Shown: one piece after another, positions 35,806-45,924 of the stretch
Layout of the letters: the number at the start of each line of letters is the position of its first letter
Position numbering within the stretch: the stretch's first letter is position 1
NCBI GenBank assembly: GCA_963798435.1
Contig: CAWCTF010000004.1
Location: 496,001-560,000 of the forward strand
Length of the DNA: 64,000 nt
Origin: JALHST01 sp963798435
GTDB lineage: Bacteria > Bacteroidota > Bacteroidia > Flavobacteriales > Flavobacteriaceae
Direction of reading: 5' to 3'
Position numbers and translations under genes: made by a program
The notes under the pieces: model-generated
The model's input: only the letters and a program-made list of their open reading frames with translations
What the model was told of the DNA's origin: nothing
Databases searched by the model: none

Positions 35806-37249
35806 ATGCCCAATAATAAGAAGACCAAAATAGTAGCGACCTTAGGCCCAGCGACTAGTACTAAGGAAGTATTAAGGAATATGATAATTGCCGGGGTCGA
35901 TGTCTTTCGAATAAATTTTTCCCATGCCGATTACGACGATGTTGCCGAGCGTATTAAAATGATACGTGAGCTTAATGACGAACTAGAAACAAGTATTTCA
36001 ATTCTTGCTGATTTACAAGGTCCTAAACTCAGGGTAGGGGTAATGGCAGGCGAAGTTGTAGTATCCCCAGGGGATGAAATAACGTTTGTAACAGGTAAAC
36101 CTTTTGAAGGAACCGCAGAAAAAGTTTATATGAACTATGACGGCGTTTCCAAAAGATGTAAAAGCCGGGGAGCGCATTCTTTTAGATGATGGCAAGTTGA
36201 TGTTCGAAGTGATTACGACCAATGGCCAAAATGAAGTAAGGGCAAAAGTCATTCAAGGAGGCCCCTTGAAATCGAAAAAAGGAGTCAATTTGCCGAACAC
36301 CAATATTTCTTTGCCAGCATTGACCGAAAAGGATATAAAGGATGCCATTTTTGCGATATCACAAGATGTAGATTGGATTGCGCTTTCCTTTGTCAGGTTT
36401 AGCCAGGACCTTATAGACCTTCAAAATATCATTAAGGAACATTCTGAACACAAAATTCCGATTATCGCTAAAATAGAGAAACCGGAAGCAGTGGAGAACA
36501 TCGACAAGATAGTTGCATATTGCGATGGCCTCATGGTGGCCAGGGGCGATCTGGGGGTTGAAGTACCAGCTCAAGAAGTCCCGTTGATACAGAAGCAGTT
36601 GGTATTGCGTGCTAAAAAAGCTAGGATTCCCGTCATCATTGCCACCCAAATGATGGAAACCATGATTACAAGCCTCACCCCGACCCGGGCCGAGGTGAAC
36701 GATGTGGCCAATTCGGTCATGGACGGTGCCGATGCAGTTATGCTGTCTGGTGAGACTTCGGTAGGCAATTATCCGGTTCAGGTCATTGAAAAAATGGCCA
36801 GCATCCTGCAAAGTGTAGAGAGTTCCGATTTAATCCACGTACCACACGATCCGCCTCATATTCGAACCAAAAGATATATTACGAAATCAGTTTGTTATCA
36901 CGCTGCTACCATGGCGAATGAAATAAAGGCGAAAGCGATTTCCACCTTAACAAACAGCGGTTATACGGCGTTTCAGATCTCTGCATGGCGACCTAGTGCC
37001 CATATTTTGGTATTTACTTCGAACAAAAGAATACTGACCCAATTGAACTTGCTTTGGGGCGTAAAGACATTTTATTATGACAAATTTGTTTCGACCGATG
37101 AAACTATCGAAGATGTAAACGGCATTGCCTGCAGAAAGGGATTTTTGAAAGAGGGCGATATGCTTATCAGTCTTGCCGCTATGCCTATTAAAGATAAAGG
37201 GATGGTAAATACCTTACGGGTCACCGAAATTGAAGGGCGTAATTTTTAA
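35806..37249 (+). CDS. pyk: Pyruvate kinase (one frameshift in the given sequence)
   Basis: Pyruvate kinase makes pyruvate and ATP from phosphoenolpyruvate. The N-terminus TKIVATLGPATS with FRINFSHADY, then KKGVNLPNT, IIAKIEKPEAVENID, and the active-site region LMVARGDLGVEVP are all present. The frame breaks at 36142-36143: one extra G in GACGGCG turns YDAFPKDVKAGERILLDDG into a stop at 36189. Removal gives about 480 residues, the usual length. The upstream ATG at 35802 is out of frame; 35806 is the start. Confidence 0.94.
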
Positions 37250-37252
37250 TCG

Positions 37253-38353
37253 TTAAAATTCAAACTTCAATTGTACGTGAATAGCCTCTTCCTTAGTAGG
37301 GTCTACTGTTTTCGCGGTGTTTAGATTTCCTAGTGAAATTCCTAGGAGGCGTACCGAGTTCTGCAATTTTTCCTGATATAGCAGGGTTTTGGCCGTTTCT
37401 AGGATTAGGTTTTTATCAGCCAGAAAATAGGGCAGGGTCTTGCTTCGGGTATTCAAGGTAAAATCACTGTATTTTATTTTGAGGGTGATGGTCTTGCCAG
37501 CCAGTTTCGATTTTTTCAACCGCCGTTCCAACTCTTCAGCTATTCGTTCCAAGCGTTCTACCATAAATACCTCGCTGCTGAGATTTTCGTCAAAGGTGCG
37601 TTCGGCGCCGACCGATTTCGCAAGTCGGTGCGATTTTACCGGGCTGTTGTGAATACCCCGCACCACTTGATAATAATAGTTGCCGCTTTTGCCAAAGTTG
37701 CTCTCTAGGAAATCGAGGCTTTTGGCCTTGAGGTCGCGTCCTGTAAAAATCCCCAATTTGTACATTTTCTCGGCAGTAACCTTACCCACCCCATAAAATT
37801 TCCGAATTTCAAGCGCTTCCAAAAATTGATCCACCTCCTCGGGGTTTACGGTTTTCTGTCCGTTTGGTTTGTTAAAATCACTAGCCACTTTGGCGATGAA
37901 CTTATTGATTGAGATCCCGGCGGAAGCCGTTATGCCTATTTCATCGAAAATGCGTTTTCGAATTTCCGCTGCAATTAGCGTTGCCGATGGATTCCCTTTC
38001 TTATTCTCGGTCACATCTAGGTAGGCCTCGTCCAAGGAGAGTGGTTCTACCATATCGGTATAGGTGAGAAAAATGGATCGTATTTGCTTGGAGATTTCCT
38101 GATAGCGGGCAAATCGGGGTTTTACAAAAATGATTTGCGGGCATTTCTTTTTGGCCAGGTACCCACTCATGGCACTTCGGACGCCAAATTTTCGCGCTTC
38201 ATAATTGGCTGCCGAAACCACCCCCCGTATTTCACCCCCGCCAACCGCGACGGGTTTTCCTTTCAATTCCGGATGGTCCAATTCCTCGACCGATGCGTAA
38301 AAGGCATCCATATCGACATGGATTATTTTTCGTAAAGGTAAATCCATTTCCAT
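37253..38353 (-). CDS. dinB: DNA polymerase IV
   Basis: DinB is a translesion Y-family polymerase. The 366-residue protein has the catalytic acids in HVDMDAFYASVEEL and in SLDEAYLDVT, the helix-hairpin-helix fingers/thumb region (IRKFYGVGKVTAEKMYKLGI), and the little-finger domain (KSVGAERTFDENL). It lacks a recognisable C-terminal beta-clamp motif, although the end is close to normal length. Convergent with pyk. A TAAATTTA box lies just upstream. No gene was found in the 177 bp between dinB and the next start. Confidence 0.95.
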   Translation of the reverse strand: MEMDLPLRKIIHVDMDAFYASVEELDHPELKGKPVAVGGGEIRGVVSAANYEARKFGVRSAMSGYLAKKKCPQIIFVKPRFARYQEISKQIRSIFLTYTDMVEPLSLDEAYLDVTENKKGNPSATLIAAEIRKRIFDEIGITASAGISINKFIAKVASDFNKPNGQKTVNPEEVDQFLEALEIRKFYGVGKVTAEKMYKLGIFTGRDLKAKSLDFLESNFGKSGNYYYQVVRGIHNSPVKSHRLAKSVGAERTFDENLSSEVFMVERLERIAEELERRLKKSKLAGKTITLKIKYSDFTLNTRSKTLPYFLADKNLILETAKTLLYQEKLQNSVRLLGISLGNLNTAKTVDPTKEEAIHVQLKFEF

Positions 38354-38530
38354 ATTGTAAATTTATGACAACTAACCGTCTTGTTAAATTATAATTGGAG
38401 CGGCTAAATAAAATACAACGGCCCTTTAATAAAGCAAGACCGTTTCTGATTCAATTGGTAAAGACAGGACTTTGCAAGGCAGGGGTCTTCAGCATTGATT
38501 TCATTAAATGGATGATTTTTAAGGAAACCT

Positions 38531-39190
38531 ATGAAAACGGCAATTATATTAGGGGCTACGGGATTGACAGGTGGAAAGGTGCTTGAACTTCTAATAAATG
38601 ATGCCTCGTATGGTACTATAAAATTGTTTGGGAGAAGCCCTGTTGGAATCACAAATCCGAAAATCGACGAATATATAGGTGATCTGTTTCATCTGGAAAA
38701 TTTTAAGAATGATTTTAGGGCCGACGAACTGTATTGCTGTATTGGCACTACCAAGGCGAAGACACCCAACAAAGCGACGTATCGAAATATTGATTTTGGG
38801 ATTCCCAATAATGCCGCAAAACTTGCGAAAGACAATGGCATTTCAACATTTATTGTCATTTCTGCATTGGGAGCAAGTACGAAAAGTCCAATTTTTTACA
38901 ATCGAATAAAAGGGGAGATGGAAGAGGCCGTGCTTCGATATGGTATAGAAAGAACATATATTCTTCAGCCTTCGCTCATAGCCGGCAACCGAAACGAAAA
39001 GCGTATCGGGGAATGGCTCTTTAAACAATTAATGAAGGCCGCTAACTTTGTTTTGGCCGGACCACTTGATAAATACAAATCAATTCATCCTGCGACAATC
39101 GCCCAATGCATGGTTTGGTTGGCCAACCATCCTTATAATCAAGTAAGGATACAATCAGATGAAATACGTCAAATTGTTTCACCCACCTAA
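38531..39190 (+). CDS. NAD(P)H-binding (TIP30/HTATIP2-like atypical SDR) protein
   Basis: The 219-residue protein starts with a Rossmann nucleotide loop (AIILGATGLTGGKVLELL) and contains CIGTTKAKTPNKATYRNIDF, FIVISALGASTKSPIFYNRIKG and the YILQPSLIAG strand, which place it with the atypical SDRs related to TIP30/HTATIP2 and YbjT. The Tyr-x3-Lys seems to be Tyr-Asn-Arg-Ile-Lys (YNRIK). It probably binds NADP(H); the substrate is unknown. It lies 11 bp before the CYTH gene on the same strand. Confidence 0.85.
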   Translation: MKTAIILGATGLTGGKVLELLINDASYGTIKLFGRSPVGITNPKIDEYIGDLFHLENFKNDFRADELYCCIGTTKAKTPNKATYRNIDFGIPNNAAKLAKDNGISTFIVISALGASTKSPIFYNRIKGEMEEAVLRYGIERTYILQPSLIAGNRNEKRIGEWLFKQLMKAANFVLAGPLDKYKSIHPATIAQCMVWLANHPYNQVRIQSDEIRQIVSPT

Positions 39191-39201
39191 AAGAACCTTC
39201 A

Positions 39202-39675
39202 TTGATAGAAATAGAACGAAAGTTTTTGGTCGATTCCACTTCTTTTAAAAAAAATGCAATCAGCAAGGAACGTATCGTGCAGGGATTTCTGAATACGAAT
39301 CCGAATCGAACCGTACGAGTTCGCATTGCGGGTGATTTTGGGTATTTGACCATAAAGGGAAAATCGAACCCTTCTGGAATTTCCCGATTTGAATGGGAAA
39401 TTGAGATACCTGTCGAGGATGCCGAACAATTAATGTTACTCTGCGAAGACGGTCTTATCGAAAAGACGCGTTATAAGATTCCTTATGAAAACCACATTTT
39501 TGAAGTCGATGAATTTCGTGGAGACAACAAAGGGCTCATCATTGCCGAGCTTGAACTTCGAGATGAACATGAATCTTTTGGAAAACCACATTGGTTAGGG
39601 GACGAAGTGACCGGAGATATAAAATATTACAACTCACACTTGTGCAAAAAACCTTTTAATAGATGGAAAAGATGA
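39202..39675 (+). CDS. CYTH domain protein (inorganic triphosphatase-like)
   Basis: The 157-residue protein begins with the CYTH signature ExExK (IEIERKFLV) and has the basic strand residues (TVRVRIAG, YLTIKGK, RFEWEIEIP) that line the triphosphate tunnel. Bacterial members hydrolyse tripolyphosphate or thiamine triphosphate. The name adenylate cyclase is often used but is not supported here. It starts at TTG 39202, since no ATG fits. Its stop overlaps the next start as ATGA. Confidence 0.88.
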   Translation: MIEIERKFLVDSTSFKKNAISKERIVQGFLNTNPNRTVRVRIAGDFGYLTIKGKSNPSGISRFEWEIEIPVEDAEQLMLLCEDGLIEKTRYKIPYENHIFEVDEFRGDNKGLIIAELELRDEHESFGKPHWLGDEVTGDIKYYNSHLCKKPFNRWKR

Positions 39676-40160
39676 AAATATTTATGGTATTTATAGCATT
39701 TGTTTGCCTATTTTCTTGTCAATCGAAGTCAGGAACCCCTGAAAATTCACCCGAAACGACCAATTTCAAAAAAACAATCAGACAGGTTAAAAAAGAACTC
39801 ACGGAAAGAGGCTTTGAAACTTTTGATTACGTAAGCGATAAGACAAAAGATACCGTACTGATGCAAAAATATTTTATGGCATTTTTGAAAAGCGGACCCA
39901 ATCGCTCACAGAGCCAAGAAGAAGCAGATAGCTTGCAATCACTGCATCTTGAACATTTGGGAAGAATGTACGATAAAGGGTTCGCCGATATCTCGGGCCC
40001 CTTTGATGATGATAGTGAAATTAGGGGAATTACTATTTACAATACGCCAACTTTTGAAATGGCCGATAGTTTGGCCAATCTCGATCCGATGGTCAAATCG
40101 GGCAGATTGACCATTGAAATTCATCCTTGGTGGGCCGCAAAGGGGTTTCCGCTAAGATAG
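39672..40160 (+). CDS. YciI-like domain lipoprotein
   Basis: The 162-residue precursor has a signal peptide and lipobox (CLFSC, Cys at about residue 16), then a YCII-like domain (LMQKYFMAFLKSGPNRSQS, LHLEHLGRMYDKGFADISGP, GRLTIEIHPWWAAKG). YciI proteins have a conserved His-Asp pair; here the His in LHLEHLG may serve. Function unknown. I chose the ATG at 39672, which overlaps the CYTH stop as ATGA; an in-frame ATG at 39663 is possible. Convergent with the efflux gene, 3 bp apart. Confidence 0.8.
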   Translation: MKIFMVFIAFVCLFSCQSKSGTPENSPETTNFKKTIRQVKKELTERGFETFDYVSDKTKDTVLMQKYFMAFLKSGPNRSQSQEEADSLQSLHLEHLGRMYDKGFADISGPFDDDSEIRGITIYNTPTFEMADSLANLDPMVKSGRLTIEIHPWWAAKGFPLR

Positions 40161-40163
40161 CCT

Positions 40164-41564
40164 CTAACGCCATCCACCACCCAACGCCCGATATAGATCA
40201 ACAATGGCATTTAATCGACCATACTGTGAGTTGATATAATTCAATTGGGAATTGAGTGCATTTTGCCTCGCTGTAAGTACTTCAAGATAGTTGGCGAGCC
40301 CATTGTTAAGGAGTTCTTCTGAATAGGATTCTGCTAGGGTGTACGCTTCGAACTCCTTTGTGCGTGCCGCCATTTTTTGAGTTTCCGTCTCATATATGAA
40401 TAACGCATTGGACACCTCCAATCCTGCGGTCAACAATGACTTTTTAAAGATTAATAGCGCCTGCTCCTCTTGGGCCCTGGCCACCTCATATCGTGTTCTT
40501 ATTGTTCGTTTGTTTAACAGCGGTTGGGTCAATGAACCTATAAGACTCGAAAAAATGGAACTAGAATCAAACCAATTGTTCAATTGTAAACTTTGGAATC
40601 CACCGGAAGCAGAGATCTGGAACGACGGATAAAAATTCGCCTTTGCCACGTTTGTCAATTCAAAGGCATTGATAAGGCCATATTCTGCCTGCATAACGTC
40701 GGGTCTATTGCTCAGAATTTCGGCGGGAACACCAGTCTTAAGACCGGTCTCTATTTTTTGCGTGTCCAATAGCCCTCTTTGAATAGGGTGACCGGTTTCC
40801 CCGATTAAAATGCAAATGGTATTTTCTAATAGTTTTATATTGTTTTGAAGATCGATTAAAATAATTTCCGCTGTGTATACTTGGGCCTCGGTTTGTTTTA
40901 CCGCGACTTCAGTCAATTGTCCTGCATCTTTTAGGGCCATGGTCGTTTCAAGACTGCTCTTTCGGGCCATCAGTGTCTCTTCGGTGATACTTTTTTGTTT
41001 ATCCAAGGCCATTAACTCGTAATATGATGAAGCTATCTCGGCCACTAGGTCTGTTTTTATAGCCTGATGAGCTGCAACGCTTTGCAAGTAAGAGGCACCA
41101 GCCGCCCTACTTGCGCTTCTTATTTTGCCCCACACGTCGGCTTCCCAGGTTAACGCGGTCGAGAATTCATATTGTTCTTGGGGTCCGTTGAAGAAACTTC
41201 CGAATTGACTATTCTGGGAATTATCGGTTCTTGTATATTTTACCGAGCTATTCAAGGTCGGATAGTATCCGTTTTTTCCTTGCTTTAAATACGCCTTTGC
41301 AGCCATAATATTCTGCAAAGCAATTCGTACATCCAGATTGTTTGAAAGGCCTTTTTCGATATAATTTCTTAAAAGTGTATCGGTAAAAACCTCTCTCCAT
41401 GAAATGGTGGCGATTGAAATACTATCCTTGGGCAAGTTATCGGTGCGGAAAAGATCTTCAGACACAACATCAGGCCGGGTATACTTCTTGGCAACAAAAC
41501 ATGATTGTAACGTGAATGCTACGGTAAGGAGGGCGATATGTTTATACATGTTCGATTTATTCAT
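40164..41564 (-). CDS. RND efflux outer membrane factor (OprM/NodT-type lipoprotein)
   Basis: This 466-residue TolC-like protein forms the outer membrane channel of an RND pump. It has a lipobox (TLQSC, Cys at about residue 22), the NodT-family start YTRPDV, and paired coiled-coil repeats with typical segments: LTWEADVWGKIRSASRAA, LLSNRPDVMQAEYGL spread over the second repeat, and LEVLTARQNALNSQLNY at the end. It is the last gene of the regulator-acrA-acrB-oprM run, 24 bp after acrB. Confidence 0.93.
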   Translation of the reverse strand: MNKSNMYKHIALLTVAFTLQSCFVAKKYTRPDVVSEDLFRTDNLPKDSISIATISWREVFTDTLLRNYIEKGLSNNLDVRIALQNIMAAKAYLKQGKNGYYPTLNSSVKYTRTDNSQNSQFGSFFNGPQEQYEFSTALTWEADVWGKIRSASRAAGASYLQSVAAHQAIKTDLVAEIASSYYELMALDKQKSITEETLMARKSSLETTMALKDAGQLTEVAVKQTEAQVYTAEIILIDLQNNIKLLENTICILIGETGHPIQRGLLDTQKIETGLKTGVPAEILSNRPDVMQAEYGLINAFELTNVAKANFYPSFQISASGGFQSLQLNNWFDSSSIFSSLIGSLTQPLLNKRTIRTRYEVARAQEEQALLIFKKSLLTAGLEVSNALFIYETETQKMAARTKEFEAYTLAESYSEELLNNGLANYLEVLTARQNALNSQLNYINSQYGRLNAIVDLYRALGGGWR

Positions 41565-41588
41565 GGCTTATGTGCTATACTATTTGAC

Positions 41589-44500
41589 CTAAGCATTATT
41601 GACTTCAGATTGTATCAGGCCAGGAGGTTTATTGCTTAGTCTTTCTTGGAGTGTTTGGAATACTACGAAAAGAATAGGAACGACAAATACGCCTAAAAGG
41701 GTTCCAACAAGCATGCCACCTACGGCACTAAGGCCTATCGATTTGTTCCCAATAGCGCCAATTCCGGAAGACAACGCCAATGGCAACAATCCAAATATAA
41801 AGGCAAAGGAAGTCATCAAAATGGGCCTTAATCGTGCTTTGGCACCTTCGATGGCCGATTCATTGATCGACATACCCGACCTTCTTCGCTGTAAGGCAAA
41901 CTCAACGATCAGAATGGCGTTTTTGGCCAGAAGTCCAATCAACATGATCAGGGCTATTTGAAAGTATATGTTATTTTCCAATCCGGCCAAGTTGATGAAT
42001 AAGATGGCGCCGGCCAAACCAATTGGAAGGGAAATAAGAATGGCAAGGGGTAGAATATAGCTTTCATATTGTGCGCTTAATAGGAAATACACGAAAACGA
42101 GGCTTAGAATGAATATCAACGTAGTCTCACTTCCTGCATTTCGCTCCTCTCGCGTAAGTCCTGAATAGTCATAGGTATAGGTATTTGGAAGCACTTGCGC
42201 AGTAACCTCTTCAATTGCATTGATGGCATCACCAGTGCTATATCCCGGATTTGGGACACCGGTTATTTTTACAGAACTCAATAAATTGAAGCGATCGACT
42301 ACTTCCGGGCCATAAATTTTCTTCAAATCAACAAATTGACTAATAGCTACCGATTCTCCTTTTTTATTGGTAACAAAAATATGGTTCAATGAGTTTTCAT
42401 TCGCACGCTCCTCGGGTTTTGCCTGGATCATCACACGGTATTGTTTTCCAAATTTATTAAAATCGGTAGTGTATAGACCCCCGTAATATCCTTGAAGTGT
42501 ATTTAATATCTCAGTCATGGAAAGTCCGGCAATTTTGACTTTTTCTAAATCAACATCTACTCGATATTGTGGGAAATTCGGGTCAAATTGACTTATGGCA
42601 TACTGTATTTCAGGCCGTGCGTTCAACGCCTGCAAGAATTGGTTCTTAACTTCATTGATTTCCAGCCAACTGTCTGTTCCTTTATTCTGTAACTGCACCT
42701 CAAAACCTGATGAGGTACCAAAACCTTGAATACTCGGGGGGGTGAAATAGATTATTGTTGCATCCTTGAAATCAGCCGAGTATCCGCCCAGTTTTTTAAT
42801 CGTGGCATCGACCGACAAGGAGGCATCCTTTCTCTCGCTCCAATCTTTAAGTTTCATTATCGAAAAGGCATAGGAGCCGGCACTCACCCTACTTAGAAGG
42901 CTGAAACCGGCCACACTCATACGCGCATCGATTACATCTAATGTCCCGTAAATAGAATCGAGCTTCATTACCGTTTCTTCCGTTTTTTCCAAAGTGGTAC
43001 CTGGGGGAAGACTGACATTGGCAAAGATAATCCCACGGTCTTCATTAGGTACAAAACCAGAAGGGGTGGTCTTAAATAGAACAATGGCCAAAACGCTAAA
43101 AGCTACCAATATCAAGAAGGTTATCCATTTACGCCCCATCAACCTATGGATTGCGTTGGTATATTTAGTGGTAACCGCCTTAAATCCTCTATTAAAAGAA
43201 TTAAAGAACCTTGTTTTTAATCCTTTTTTATGTTCACCCTCGGGGTCATGTGGTTTTAAGAATAAAGCGGCCAAAGCGGGGCTTAAGGTCAATGCATTCA
43301 CGGCCGAGATGAGGATGGCAACGGCCAAGGTAATACCGAATTGCTGATAAAATACACCGGAAGAGCCTTGAATAAAGGAAACCGGAATAAATACTGCGGC
43401 CATGACCAGCGTGATAGAGATAATCGCCCCAGAAATTTCACCCATTGCAGTCTTAGAGGCTTTAATGGGCGAGGTGCCACCCTGTTCGAGCTTTGCATGC
43501 ACAGCTTCCACGACAACGATGGCATCATCGACTACAATCCCAATTGCTAAAATCATCGCAAATAGTGTAAGCATGTTAATTGAATAGCCAAAAAGATCCA
43601 AAAAGAAGAACGTGCCAATGATTGCTACTGGTACGGCTATTGCCGGGATGAGTGTTGATCGTAGATCCTGTAAAAAAATGAAGACGACCAAAAACACGAG
43701 TATAAATGCCTCAATCAACGTTTGAACTACATGATCTATCGATGCATCAAGAAAATCCTTGGTGTTATAAGGGATCACATAGTCAAATCCTTTCGGAAAC
43801 TCGGCTTTGCTACTTTCTAGGATTTTTTCAACCTCATCGATGATTTCCTTGGCATTCGAACCGGAGGTTTGATAAAGTCCGACGGCGACCCCGGGATATC
43901 CCATCCCAGAATTTTTCCTCGCATAGTTCAGCGCCCCCAGTTCGATGGTTGCCACGTCTTTCAACCTTAAAAAACCGCCATCGGCTGTGGTTTTTAGAAT
44001 TATATTCTCATATTCGGAGACCTCTGAAAGCCTGCCTTTATATTTTATAATATACTCATAGATACCCTCGGCATTTTCTCCAATTTTACCCGTAGCGGCC
44101 TCCCTGTTCTGTTCCTGTAGGGCGGCCTGAATATCGGCAGGTACCAACTGGTACGTGGCCATTTTATTGGGATCGATCCAAATCCGCATCGAATAATCCT
44201 TTGAGCCAAAGACATTTACGTTGCCAACTCCATTTACGCGTTGCAATTTTGGCACGAGATTGATTTTGGCATAGTTTTCCACAAAAGTGGCATCGAACTC
44301 TTTATTTTTGGAGAAAATCGAGAAGAATAGGAGCGCGCTATTCTGTGATTTTCTGGTGGTCACGCCCGTATTTAATACGGTCTGAGGCAAGAGACTGCTA
44401 GCCCGTGCGACCCGATTCTGCACATTGACGGCCGCAATATCGGGGTCTACACCTAACTTGAAGAAAACGCTAATGGTAGCGGCACCGTCATTACTGGCCG

Positions 44501-44741
44501 ATGATGTCATATAGGTCATGCCTTCCACACCGTTTATCTGTTCTTCAAGCGGAATTACTACGCTATTCAAGACCGTCTCGGCATTGGCGCCTGTATAGTT
44601 AGCGGAGACCTGAACTGTCGGAGGGGCAATTTCTGGATATTGCTCAATAGGAAGTGTCAAAAGCCCTAGTATACCTAATATAAGTATGATAATTGATATT
44701 ACCGTGGAAAGGACTGGGCGATCAATAAATTTTTGGAACAT
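41589..44741 (-). CDS. RND multidrug efflux permease (HAE1/AcrB family)
   Basis: The 1050-residue inner-membrane pump exports hydrophobic compounds using the proton gradient. It has the N-terminal helix (FIDRPVLSTVISIIILILG), a large porter domain, the proton-relay Asp pair in helix 4 (AIGIVVDDAIVVVEAVHAKL), the RND signature GEISGAIISITLVMAAVFIPV, and a second half with PSGFVPNEDRGIIF and KNAILIVEFA. The length is standard. It begins 37 bp after the adaptor gene. The substrate range is unknown. Confidence 0.96.
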   Translation of the reverse strand: MFQKFIDRPVLSTVISIIILILGILGLLTLPIEQYPEIAPPTVQVSANYTGANAETVLNSVVIPLEEQINGVEGMTYMTSSASNDGAATISVFFKLGVDPDIAAVNVQNRVARASSLLPQTVLNTGVTTRKSQNSALLFFSIFSKNKEFDATFVENYAKINLVPKLQRVNGVGNVNVFGSKDYSMRIWIDPNKMATYQLVPADIQAALQEQNREAATGKIGENAEGIYEYIIKYKGRLSEVSEYENIILKTTADGGFLRLKDVATIELGALNYARKNSGMGYPGVAVGLYQTSGSNAKEIIDEVEKILESSKAEFPKGFDYVIPYNTKDFLDASIDHVVQTLIEAFILVFLVVFIFLQDLRSTLIPAIAVPVAIIGTFFFLDLFGYSINMLTLFAMILAIGIVVDDAIVVVEAVHAKLEQGGTSPIKASKTAMGEISGAIISITLVMAAVFIPVSFIQGSSGVFYQQFGITLAVAILISAVNALTLSPALAALFLKPHDPEGEHKKGLKTRFFNSFNRGFKAVTTKYTNAIHRLMGRKWITFLILVAFSVLAIVLFKTTPSGFVPNEDRGIIFANVSLPPGTTLEKTEETVMKLDSIYGTLDVIDARMSVAGFSLLSRVSAGSYAFSIMKLKDWSERKDASLSVDATIKKLGGYSADFKDATIIYFTPPSIQGFGTSSGFEVQLQNKGTDSWLEINEVKNQFLQALNARPEIQYAISQFDPNFPQYRVDVDLEKVKIAGLSMTEILNTLQGYYGGLYTTDFNKFGKQYRVMIQAKPEERANENSLNHIFVTNKKGESVAISQFVDLKKIYGPEVVDRFNLLSSVKITGVPNPGYSTGDAINAIEEVTAQVLPNTYTYDYSGLTREERNAGSETTLIFILSLVFVYFLLSAQYESYILPLAILISLPIGLAGAILFINLAGLENNIYFQIALIMLIGLLAKNAILIVEFALQRRRSGMSINESAIEGAKARLRPILMTSFAFIFGLLPLALSSGIGAIGNKSIGLSAVGGMLVGTLLGVFVVPILFVVFQTLQERLSNKPPGLIQSEVNNA

Positions 44742-44778
44742 ATCACGTTATTTGAAAAGGTCGTTTCGGGAATAGGGA

Positions 44779-45852
44779 TTAATGAACCGGGTTTATGATC
44801 TGTCCATCTTTGAGTTTTGAGACCCCTTCGATTACTATCGTGGTTCCTGCTGCGATTCCAGACCTCACTAAATAGGCCTCATTCGTTTGGGAATCTATTT
44901 TTATTGGGGTGCCGGTTACTTTATTATCCTTATCCACAATGTAAACCATCTTATTACCTTGCATATCAATCGTGGCGGTCTGGGGAATCACAAAAATATC
45001 CTTGGAAATTGATGGTATTTTTATTGCCCCGGTACTTCCCGTACTCAATAGGTTTTCAGGATTTTTAAAATCGGCCCTGATCATGACACTTCCCGTTGTA
45101 CTATTAATGATATTATTGACCATGGTGATTTTACCTTTATAAGGATAGGTTTCACCATTTATCATAATCAAATCAACTTCGGGGGCATTCTCAAGGGTAA
45201 TCTGTTTCCCTTCTGCCGCCAAACGCTGCCTTATTGCTAACAACTCTTTTTCATTTAATGAAAAATAGGCACGAACTTCACTAATATCAGAAACTACAGA
45301 CATGGGTTCTGACATGTTGAAGCTCACCAAAGTTCCGACTTTGTATGGAATGGCACCTAAATAGCCATCGACCGGACTAGTTATTCGTGAGTAGTTGATA
45401 TTTGCGACAATACTTTCATACGTACTTTGGGCTTGCATCAGTTTGGCCTTTGCCGTTTCCAATTGTACCATGCTGATAATGCCTTTGTCGACCAAGGGAA
45501 CCAATTTATCTACTTCGACTTGGGCAATATTGACCAAGGCCTTGGCGGCGTTGGCGTCTTGACTGAGGCTTTGTGTTTCTAGCTTGAAAAGCAATTGGCC
45601 CTTCTTTACCTGCTGACCTTCTTCCACATAGATTCCTTCGATGAATCCACTTACCTTGGGCCATATTTCAACGTTCTGTTTGCCTTCTATGGTGGTAGCG
45701 TAGGTTTTATAAGTAGTTATATCTTGTTTCTTTAAGCTAATAACCTTCAAGGCAGCTGCCGGAGGCGAGGCCGCTTGTTGCGGGCCATTTTTCTCGCTAC
45801 ATGCTATTTGGAGCAGTACAAAAGGTAAAATTAGTTTAATGGCATTTCTCAT
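44779..45852 (-). CDS. RND efflux periplasmic adaptor (AcrA/MexA family, lipoprotein)
   Basis: The 357-residue adaptor links pump and outer channel. It has a lipobox (LLQIACSEK), the first half-lipoyl motif (VKKGQLLFKLETQ), an alpha-hairpin, the second half-lipoyl segment SRITSPVDGYLGAIPYKVG, and a beta-barrel/MP domain ending KLKDGQIINPVH. The best start is the ATG at 45852 (MRNAIKLILPF); an ATG 27 bp upstream would add nine residues before the signal peptide. Confidence 0.94.
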   Translation of the reverse strand: MRNAIKLILPFVLLQIACSEKNGPQQAASPPAAALKVISLKKQDITTYKTYATTIEGKQNVEIWPKVSGFIEGIYVEEGQQVKKGQLLFKLETQSLSQDANAAKALVNIAQVEVDKLVPLVDKGIISMVQLETAKAKLMQAQSTYESIVANINYSRITSPVDGYLGAIPYKVGTLVSFNMSEPMSVVSDISEVRAYFSLNEKELLAIRQRLAAEGKQITLENAPEVDLIMINGETYPYKGKITMVNNIINSTTGSVMIRADFKNPENLLSTGSTGAIKIPSISKDIFVIPQTATIDMQGNKMVYIVDKDNKVTGTPIKIDSQTNEAYLVRSGIAAGTTIVIEGVSKLKDGQIINPVH

Positions 45853-45924
45853 AGAGATCGGTTTTAATGCTAGACACATTGTTTTTCGGTTTGGCTCATG
45901 CCCATTTCATTGGGACCTGTGAAT

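Noticed and set aside
30013..36143. Reading the broken genes as true pseudogenes
   Set aside because: Domains outside the single-base changes are fully conserved, corrected lengths are normal, and the affected functions are essential.
38440..38510. tRNA-like stretch (AATTGGTAAAG, then TTTGCAAGG)
   Set aside because: The anticodon and acceptor stems do not pair and there is no T arm.
39202..39675. Calling the CYTH protein an adenylate cyclase
   Set aside because: The short ExExK protein fits small triphosphatases; nothing supports cyclase activity.
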